Shown here piece by piece: positions 14,080 through 19,280 of a DNA stretch of 19,280 nt. Positions within the stretch are counted from its first letter, which is position 1; every line of letters begins with the position of its first letter. A model generated the notes under the pieces. The model saw only the letters and a program-made list of their open reading frames with translations, ran no database searches and was not told the DNA's origin. The DNA comes from Candidatus Roizmanbacteria bacterium CG_4_10_14_0_2_um_filter_36_35. GTDB taxonomy: Bacteria > Patescibacteriota > Microgenomatia > UBA1406 > GWC2-37-13. The translations under genes and the position numbers were made by a program. Where the stretch lies: positions 1 through 19,280 of the forward strand of contig PFOE01000087.1 in assembly GCA_002792355.1 (NCBI GenBank). The letters run 5' to 3'.

Positions 14080-14958
14080 ATGAAAAGTAAATTAGTTCTG
14101 CTTTTGATTTTGATTCTTCTTTTTGCCGGTTTTGTCTGTGTCAGGTATTTTATTTTGGATAAACAAAGTGCCTATGGAAAACTTAAAATCATCTCTTCAC
14201 CGATGACGAGCGTATTCATTAACAACATGGTGATTGGCAAAACTCCGTATGAGGACAAATATAAGGTTGGTGAATATCTTTTAAAACTGATTCCCGAAGG
14301 AACGGCGACAGAAACCGCTTCCTGGAACGGAAAGATAAATGTTTATAAAAATGCTCTAACTTATGTCAATCGCGAACTTGGATCTTCTGATATTTTTTCC
14401 GCCGGGGAGATTTTTACTACGCAAAAGATGTCAACAGCGCCAAAAAACAGTAATTACGGCGAAATCTATGTTGAGACCGAACCGCAGGGAGCGATTGTTA
14501 CTTTGGATAACGATGAAAAAGGCGTTGCTCCGCTCGTCCTTCAAGACGTTTTGAGAGGCGATCACGAACTATCAATTTTTATGCCTGGTTTTTTCCGAAG
14601 AAGCCAGAAAATCAATGTCGATTCAGGGTATCGGGTTAACTCTTCCTTTAAATTAGCTCTTGATCAAAGTCAAAAACAGCTGATCAAAGACCTGGAAAAA
14701 GAAGCGACAGGAGCTGCCAAGAACGGCAAAATCTATGTGACCATTAATAATAATCCTCAGGGTTGGTTGAGAGTTCGCGCCGACGCATCGGTTGAGGCGA
14801 CAGAAGAAGCCAAGGTAAAAGTCGGGGAAAAGTATGAATTTCTAGAGGAAAAACCCAGTTGGTTTAGGATTAAGTTTAATGGTAATAAAGATGGAGTAGT
14901 TTCTGGTGAGTTTGTTGATGGCTGGGTGTCTTCAGAATATTCTACGAAAGAAGAATAA
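14080..14958 (+). CDS. membrane-anchored PEGA-domain protein with C-terminal SH3-like domain
   Basis: 292 residues from ATG 14080. An in-frame ATG at 14065 lies inside the palindromic repeat and would put a Met-Thr-Gly-Gly-Ile tail before the anchor, so 14080 is preferred; AGGGGG just upstream can act as ribosome-binding site. A single span at about 4-24 (no lipobox, as the Cys is preceded by Val) leads to two PEGA domains (about 34-98 and 127-193; GKTPYED and GVAPLVL mark the turns) and a bacterial SH3-type domain at 217-287 (WLRVRADAS ... GWVSSEYS). PEGA and SH3b modules are typical of cell-surface proteins contacting glycans or peptidoglycan. The exact role is unknown. The GT2 gene converges on it. 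Confidence 0.8.
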   Translation: MKSKLVLLLILILLFAGFVCVRYFILDKQSAYGKLKIISSPMTSVFINNMVIGKTPYEDKYKVGEYLLKLIPEGTATETASWNGKINVYKNALTYVNRELGSSDIFSAGEIFTTQKMSTAPKNSNYGEIYVETEPQGAIVTLDNDEKGVAPLVLQDVLRGDHELSIFMPGFFRRSQKINVDSGYRVNSSFKLALDQSQKQLIKDLEKEATGAAKNGKIYVTINNNPQGWLRVRADASVEATEEAKVKVGEKYEFLEEKPSWFRIKFNGNKDGVVSGEFVDGWVSSEYSTKEE

Positions 14959-14964
14959 GATACA

Positions 14965-15030
14965 AATCTACGAATGTATCCTAACTACAAATATTCGTTG
15001 ATTAAAATTAATTAGTAAATTAGAATCTTA
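14965..15030. repeat. left copy of 66/67-bp inverted repeat around the GT2-GtrA gene
   Basis: The sequence from AATCTACGAATGTATCC to TTAGAATCTTA is the reverse complement of 16147-16213 with two substitutions and one single-base gap. It lies between the convergent PEGA and glycosyltransferase genes, and its last three bases are the glycosyltransferase stop codon. Confidence 0.9.
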
Positions 15031-16137
15031 TTTCTGTTTCCAAATGAATTTGTTATAGAGAATATATGAATAGGGAATGATAACGAAGGCGATGATAAGG
15101 ATTTTATATAAGTACCAAAGTTTTCTGCCAAAAATACCTACTAAAATCTGAAGGCCAACTGTTTGAATAGCGATTGATCCTGAAGATACAAAGTTAAATT
15201 TTAGAAAGCTTACTAAATAGTTTCCTACCCCGCCTTCGATTTTTTTATGACTAAAACTCCAAAAGTTATTGAGGAAAAAATTTGAGATGATCGCCGTTTC
15301 TGTACTCAATAAGGTTATCAACCAGACAGCTTGATGCAGTTTCTGAATTCCCAGATAAGAGATGCCAAAGTCAATTCCAAATCCGATCAGGCCAACAATA
15401 ACGAATTTAATAAATGAAGAATACGTAAAAAGATAAAGAAAAATTTGAAAAATATATTGAGAAACAAATATTTTAGATTTACCATATTTTCTATCAATAA
15501 AATTATTAGGGATTTCAGCAATTTTAGCTCCTTTTTTAATTGCATAATCCAACATAGCAATCTGAAAAACATATCCGGAATAATTTTTTATATGTTCGAG
15601 AGCGTCTTTGATCAGCCAGATTTTTATTGCCCGGTAACCATTTGTCCATTCATGAATATTTAGTTTCATGAACCCAAGCCGAATAGTTAAATTAGCTAAA
15701 ATAGATAATATTTTTCTATGGACTCGCCAATTACTGGGAATAGAACCGCCTTTGATATAACGGGCCCCAATGACTATATCAGCGCCTTTGGCGATTTTAT
15801 CTAAGAATAAAGGTATATCGTTTGGATTATGAGAAAAATCAGCATCCATTTGTATAATGACAAATGGCTGAATGTTTTCAATAGCGTAAACAAAAGCCTG
15901 ATGATATGCTTTGCCCAGCCCTTCTTTTTTCGTTTCTAGAAGATAAATTTTATTAGAATATTTTTTTTGGAGAGTCTTAACAATTTTAGCAGTATCGTCG
16001 GTTGAAGAACTATCATTAATCAAAACATCGATATCCCAGTTAGGAACTTTTTTATTTTGAGCTAAAATATTTACTATTAATTTTTCAATAGTTCCGGCTT
16101 CGTTAAAGGTGGGAAGAATAATAATGGCTTTTTTCAT
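15028..16137 (-). CDS. GT2 polyprenol-phosphate glycosyltransferase fused to GtrA domain
   Basis: 369 residues. Residues 1-225 form a DPM1/ArnC-like GT2 domain: LPTFNEAGTI at 8-17, nucleotide site IND at 40-42, and DAD at 98-100 for metal and sugar-nucleotide binding, with GKAYHQAF and IGARYIKGG segments. Residues 240-367 are a four-helix GtrA membrane domain (SFIKFVIVGLIGFGIDFG onward). Such fusions put a sugar on polyprenyl phosphate and move it across the membrane for cell-surface glycans. The usual VDDxSxD motif reads INDSSSTDD here. The gene is precisely bracketed by 66/67-bp inverted repeats. The neighbouring UDP-sugar genes suggest the same pathway. Confidence 0.92.
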   Translation of the reverse strand: MKKAIIILPTFNEAGTIEKLIVNILAQNKKVPNWDIDVLINDSSSTDDTAKIVKTLQKKYSNKIYLLETKKEGLGKAYHQAFVYAIENIQPFVIIQMDADFSHNPNDIPLFLDKIAKGADIVIGARYIKGGSIPSNWRVHRKILSILANLTIRLGFMKLNIHEWTNGYRAIKIWLIKDALEHIKNYSGYVFQIAMLDYAIKKGAKIAEIPNNFIDRKYGKSKIFVSQYIFQIFLYLFTYSSFIKFVIVGLIGFGIDFGISYLGIQKLHQAVWLITLLSTETAIISNFFLNNFWSFSHKKIEGGVGNYLVSFLKFNFVSSGSIAIQTVGLQILVGIFGRKLWYLYKILIIAFVIIPYSYILYNKFIWKQK

Positions 16138-16146
16138 AGTTTAAAT

Positions 16147-16213
16147 TAAGATTCTAATCTACTAATTAATTCTAATCAACGAATATTTGTAGATTAGGAT
16201 ACATTCGTAGATT
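16147..16213. repeat. right copy of 66/67-bp inverted repeat
   Basis: Reverse complement of 14965-15030 with two substitutions and one single-base gap. It overlaps the last 20 bases of the UXS-like gene, encoding its C-terminal SQSTNVS, and ends 9 bases before the glycosyltransferase ATG. Within it, on the minus strand, TAGAAT could act as a -10 for that gene. Confidence 0.9.
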
Positions 16214-17147
16214 GGGATCTAAAATATTGAATTGTTAACTTTAATCCTTCTTCTAAATTTATTTTTGGTTGCCACCCTAAAAGTTTCTTTGCTTTTGCTA
16301 TATCAGGGCATCTTTTTTTCGGATCATCCTCGCCTATCGGCTGGAAAACGATTTTGCTATTTGAATTGGTCAGTTTTTTTATCAGCTGAGCAACATTTAC
16401 AACTTTTCTTTCATCGGAATTGCCGAGGTTAATAATTTCTCCTTTTAAATTTTTAGTTTCTCCTAATAAAACAAGGCCGGTAACCATATCTGAAACATAG
16501 CAAGAAGATCTGGTTTGCGTTCCATCGCCGTATATTGTTAATTGCTGATTGTTAATTGCTTGGTTAATGAAATTAGAAATAAATCGGCCATCTTCCTTAT
16601 TCATAAAAGGACCATAGGTATTAAAGATCCTAGCAATTCTAGCATCAATATTATATTTTCTGATGTAAGCGCTAATAACAGCTTCGGCAAATCTTTTTCC
16701 CTCATCATAACAAGATCTCGGTCCGGTAGTATGGACGTTACCAAAGTAAGTTTCCGGCTGCGGAGTTACTTTTGCGTCTCCGTAGACTTCGCTTGTCGAA
16801 GCAAAAACAAAAACACTGCTTTTACTTCTGACAAAAAAGTCCAAAAGATTAATGAGGCCGATACTGTTGACTTTGAAAATTTCAAAAGACAGTTTTTCAA
16901 AGACCGCTGGCGAAGCAGGTGAAGCCAAGTCATAAACGATGTCAAACTGGGGAAGAGAAGAAAAACTAAAGTTGATTAGGTCTGCTTCTACGATTTGTAA
17001 ATTTTTATTAACGGCAACTTCTTTTAAGTTATTTTTGTTGCCGGTGACGTAGTTGTCGATAACAACAACAGAATGGTTCTTTTTTAGATAATGTTTTACT
17101 AAATGGGAGCCGATAAAGCCGGCTCCTCCGGTGATTAGAATTTTCAT
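16194..17147 (-). CDS. UDP-glucuronate decarboxylase-like SDR (UXS)
   Basis: 317 residues, extended SDR fold. NAD-binding GGAGFIGS at 7-14, the TSE of the active site at 118-120, and catalytic Tyr147/Lys151 in the sequence GPRSCYDEGKR, which is characteristic of UDP-xylose synthase. LASPASP at 74-80 is a further UXS mark. It converts UDP-glucuronate to UDP-xylose (or a 4-keto intermediate), and the upstream ugd supplies UDP-glucuronate; its ATG overlaps the ugd stop by one base. The C-terminal residues SQSTNVS and the stop come from the inverted repeat, replacing the native tail. A close relative such as UDP-glucose 4-epimerase is less likely. Confidence 0.9.
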   Translation of the reverse strand: MKILITGGAGFIGSHLVKHYLKKNHSVVVIDNYVTGNKNNLKEVAVNKNLQIVEADLINFSFSSLPQFDIVYDLASPASPAVFEKLSFEIFKVNSIGLINLLDFFVRSKSSVFVFASTSEVYGDAKVTPQPETYFGNVHTTGPRSCYDEGKRFAEAVISAYIRKYNIDARIARIFNTYGPFMNKEDGRFISNFINQAINNQQLTIYGDGTQTRSSCYVSDMVTGLVLLGETKNLKGEIINLGNSDERKVVNVAQLIKKLTNSNSKIVFQPIGEDDPKKRCPDIAKAKKLLGWQPKINLEEGLKLTIQYFRSQSTNVS

Positions 17148-18436
17148 TACGGTCTTCCGATTGAAAAATATTTAAATCCGAGTTTTTTCATCAAGTCTGG
17201 TTCATAGATATTTCTGCCGTCAAAAATAAAAGGATGATTCATAATCTTTTTTATTTTTGAAAGATCAATCTGCTTAAATTCGTTCCACTCGGTAATGATC
17301 AGGATGGCGTCGGTTTTGGCCGAAGCGTCATAAAGATTATTTTTAAAACTGACTCTATTTTCAAAAAGTTTTTTTACATTTATTATCGCCGCCGGATCGT
17401 AGGCTTTTATCTCAAAACCCTGTTTTAATAGTTGGTCAATAATATAGAGAGAGGGAGCTTCTCTTATGTCATCGGTATTTGGTTTGAAGCTCAAACCCAA
17501 AATCCCCAATTTTTTACCAGGAGCATTTTTGGATACGACCTCGATAAAATTGTCCATGGCGGTTTTGTTAATTTCTTCGACCGCTTCCAAGAATTTAGAA
17601 TTGATAGCTAATTTTTCACCAATATTTAAAAAGGCCTTGACGTCTTTAGGAAGACATGATCCGCCGTAACCAACACCAGGATAGAGAAAACTACGGCCGA
17701 TTCTATTGTCTAGACCAACGGTATTAAGGACATCAGTTACGTTGGCTCCGGCTTTCTCGCAATAAAAAGAAACTAAGTTGGCAAAAGAGATTTTGGTTGC
17801 AAGTATTGAGTTTGAAGCATATTTAATCATTTCTGCCGAAACGAGATTGGTAATGATTCTTTTTCCGTTAATAGGCTGGTGAAGTTTAATTAATAAATCG
17901 ATGGCTTTTTTTGAGTCGCTACCGAGGACGATACGGTCTGGATTAAGAGTATCATAGATGCCAGTACCTTCCCTCAAGAATTCTGGAACTGAAGCGACGG
18001 CGAATTCAGCTGACCTTGATTTGTGCCTTTTAATAATAGTTTCGATTTTTTTATTCGTACCAACCGGCACGGTGCTTTTGCAACAGATAACGGTTAATTT
18101 GTTTTTGAGATTTTTAGCAACTTTTCTGACGACGTCGATGACATTAGTTAGATCAGCTTCACCGGTTTCTTTGGGTGGAGTGCCAACGGCAATAAAAACA
18201 ATTTCCGATTCGCTGATAGAATTTTCATAATCGTCGGTAAAAAAGATTCGTCTTGCTTTAAGATTTTTTTGGAGCATCTCTCTTAGTCCAGGCTCAAAGA
18301 TGATCGGATCGCCTTTTTTGAGCCTGGCGAGTTTTTCTTTAGTGTGGCCGATCACCCAGACTTTGTTACCAAAGTCGGCAAAAACACAGGCTGTTATAAG
18401 GCCAACATAACCGTGACCAACAATTGTGATAGTCAT
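17147..18436 (-). CDS. ugd: UDP-glucose 6-dehydrogenase
   Basis: 429 residues from ATG 18436; a TTG at 18445 would add three residues and is less likely. Rossmann motif GHGYVG at 7-12, catalytic Cys261 in YGGSCLPKD, and PEFLREGT at 151-158 are all present. It oxidises UDP-glucose to UDP-glucuronate with two NAD+. Followed without gap by the UXS-like gene, giving the route UDP-Glc, UDP-GlcA, UDP-Xyl. A TATAAT lies 8 bases before the ATG, so it may have its own leaderless promoter besides read-through from the rmlD-like gene, whose stop is 16 bases upstream. Confidence 0.95.
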   Translation of the reverse strand: MTITIVGHGYVGLITACVFADFGNKVWVIGHTKEKLARLKKGDPIIFEPGLREMLQKNLKARRIFFTDDYENSISESEIVFIAVGTPPKETGEADLTNVIDVVRKVAKNLKNKLTVICCKSTVPVGTNKKIETIIKRHKSRSAEFAVASVPEFLREGTGIYDTLNPDRIVLGSDSKKAIDLLIKLHQPINGKRIITNLVSAEMIKYASNSILATKISFANLVSFYCEKAGANVTDVLNTVGLDNRIGRSFLYPGVGYGGSCLPKDVKAFLNIGEKLAINSKFLEAVEEINKTAMDNFIEVVSKNAPGKKLGILGLSFKPNTDDIREAPSLYIIDQLLKQGFEIKAYDPAAIINVKKLFENRVSFKNNLYDASAKTDAILIITEWNEFKQIDLSKIKKIMNHPFIFDGRNIYEPDLMKKLGFKYFSIGRP

Positions 18437-18452
18437 AAATATCAATTATAAA

Positions 18453-19280
18453 TCACAAATGTAATTTTATCTCATTAAGCCCTTCGGAAAATGTCTTCAT
18501 CTTCCAAAAATTGTTTTTTTTGGACCTGATATCGACTAGTTTCGGCAGAGAAGCTTTATCTTTAACGTATTCTTCATAGGAAGTTTTTCCGATAAGCGAT
18601 TGATCAAGCTTAAATTGTTGAGCAATGGTTTGGCAAGCATCGTAAGGAGATAGAGAATTGGCACCAACAAGATGAAAAATTTCTGGACTATAGTTTTGAA
18701 AAAGTTGCTTTAAACCAAAAGCAATGTCGTCAATGAAAGTAGGAGTCATCAACGAATCTGTAATCATTCTGAGAGATTTTTTTTGTTCGAGAAAAAGTTT
18801 AAATGTGCGGAAAAAGTCTTTTTTCGTTTCGAAAACCGCGCGGTAAGGATAGGCGATCCGGACAATCATAGCTTGATCTTTGACAATCTTTTCACCTTCG
18901 TATTTTGAGGCGGCGTAAACAGCAATAGGGTTAGGGACAGAGTCTTCATAATAAGGTGGCTGTTTTCCGTCAAAGACAAAGTCGGTGGAAATATAGATGA
19001 ATTTTTTACCTTTACTATTAACAACATCAAAGACATTCTTTGTGCCATCGCGGTTGATTTTAAAAGCCGATTCTTTCTGTTGTTCAGCTCCGGCAACATT
19101 GGTGTAGGCAGCCAAATGAAGAAAAATATCAAAGTCAATTCCTTGTAAAACGTTTTTCACTTGACCAGCGTTGGTAATATCCATTTGTGATTGGAGAATA
19201 GGAATGAATTCAAACTCAGTCTTTAGAAGTTCGACAATTCTTGATCCAACCAAACCATCAGCACCAGTGAGAGCGATTTT
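18453..19280 (-). CDS. dTDP-4-dehydrorhamnose reductase-like SDR (RmlD/RfbD family), 5' end outside window
   Basis: The frame stays open to the window edge: residues before the internal TTG at 19253 read KIALTGADGLVGSRIV, a Rossmann GxxGxxG, so only a few N-terminal residues are missing. Catalytic YxxxK is in YAASKYEGEK, and STDFVFDG and LHLAAYTNV are typical of the RmlD family. The enzyme reduces dTDP-4-keto-6-deoxysugars; the precise substrate is uncertain because no rmlA, B or C is visible, and some members of this family act on other sugars. It is upstream of ugd in the same direction, and ends in TGA. Confidence 0.85.
   Translation of the reverse strand, partial: KIALTGADGLVGSRIVELLKTEFEFIPILQSQMDITNAGQVKNVLQGIDFDIFLHLAAYTNVAGAEQQKESAFKINRDGTKNVFDVVNSKGKKFIYISTDFVFDGKQPPYYEDSVPNPIAVYAASKYEGEKIVKDQAMIVRIAYPYRAVFETKKDFFRTFKLFLEQKKSLRMITDSLMTPTFIDDIAFGLKQLFQNYSPEIFHLVGANSLSPYDACQTIAQQFKLDQSLIGKTSYEEYVKDKASLPKLVDIRSKKNNFWKMKTFSEGLNEIKLHL

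Noticed and set aside
16540..16565. ATTAACAATCAGCAATTAACAAT as a repeat inserted in the UXS-like gene
   Set aside because: It repeats itself, but the protein (QAINNQQLTIYGDG) aligns with the usual UXS segment without a gap, so no insertion is needed.

Overview
The window looks like a compact, AT-rich bacterial chromosome of the Candidate Phyla Radiation (Patescibacteria) type, perhaps Microgenomates-like. This is an inference from tight gene packing with short overlaps, few clear Shine-Dalgarno sequences, and many short palindromic repeats, some lying in frame inside conserved genes. TGA serves as a stop (argG, rmlD), which argues against the recoded Gracilibacteria/SR1 lineages. I see no tRNA, rRNA, CRISPR array or transposase.

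Left part (1-3370, mostly + strand): the 3' part of a zinc-finger-less DnaJ-type chaperone, a convergent 64-residue hypothetical gene, a 310-bp intergenic stretch rich in hairpins, then epmA-like and efp (the modifier of elongation factor P and its target) and a RodZ-like membrane protein.

Centre (3465-12773, - strand): one tightly packed apparent operon in the order argG, GNAT acetyltransferase, argH, M20 peptidase, argF, a YgeW-like knotted carbamoyltransferase, argS, radA. It combines the last steps of arginine synthesis with arginyl-tRNA synthetase. Upstream lies a leader with an extended -10 promoter, a possible 23-codon leader ORF with Arg-Arg and a third Arg codon, and two intrinsic terminators before argG. 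This could be an arginine-responsive attenuator and is the most interesting regulatory feature here. The GNAT, knotted carbamoyltransferase and M20 enzyme might also form an N-acylated branch of the pathway.

Right part (13045-19280): a divergent EamA-family transporter, a membrane-anchored PEGA/SH3 protein, a GT2-GtrA glycosyltransferase gene bracketed by 66/67-bp inverted repeats, and a - strand set rmlD-like, ugd, uxs-like that would make UDP-glucuronate and UDP-xylose for surface polysaccharide.

Two repeat families recur. One has ends related to TGTCAT(T/C)C(T/C)GA and is found between genes and as in-frame coding sequence in epmA, argS and the radA 3' end. The other is the inverted pair around the glycosyltransferase.
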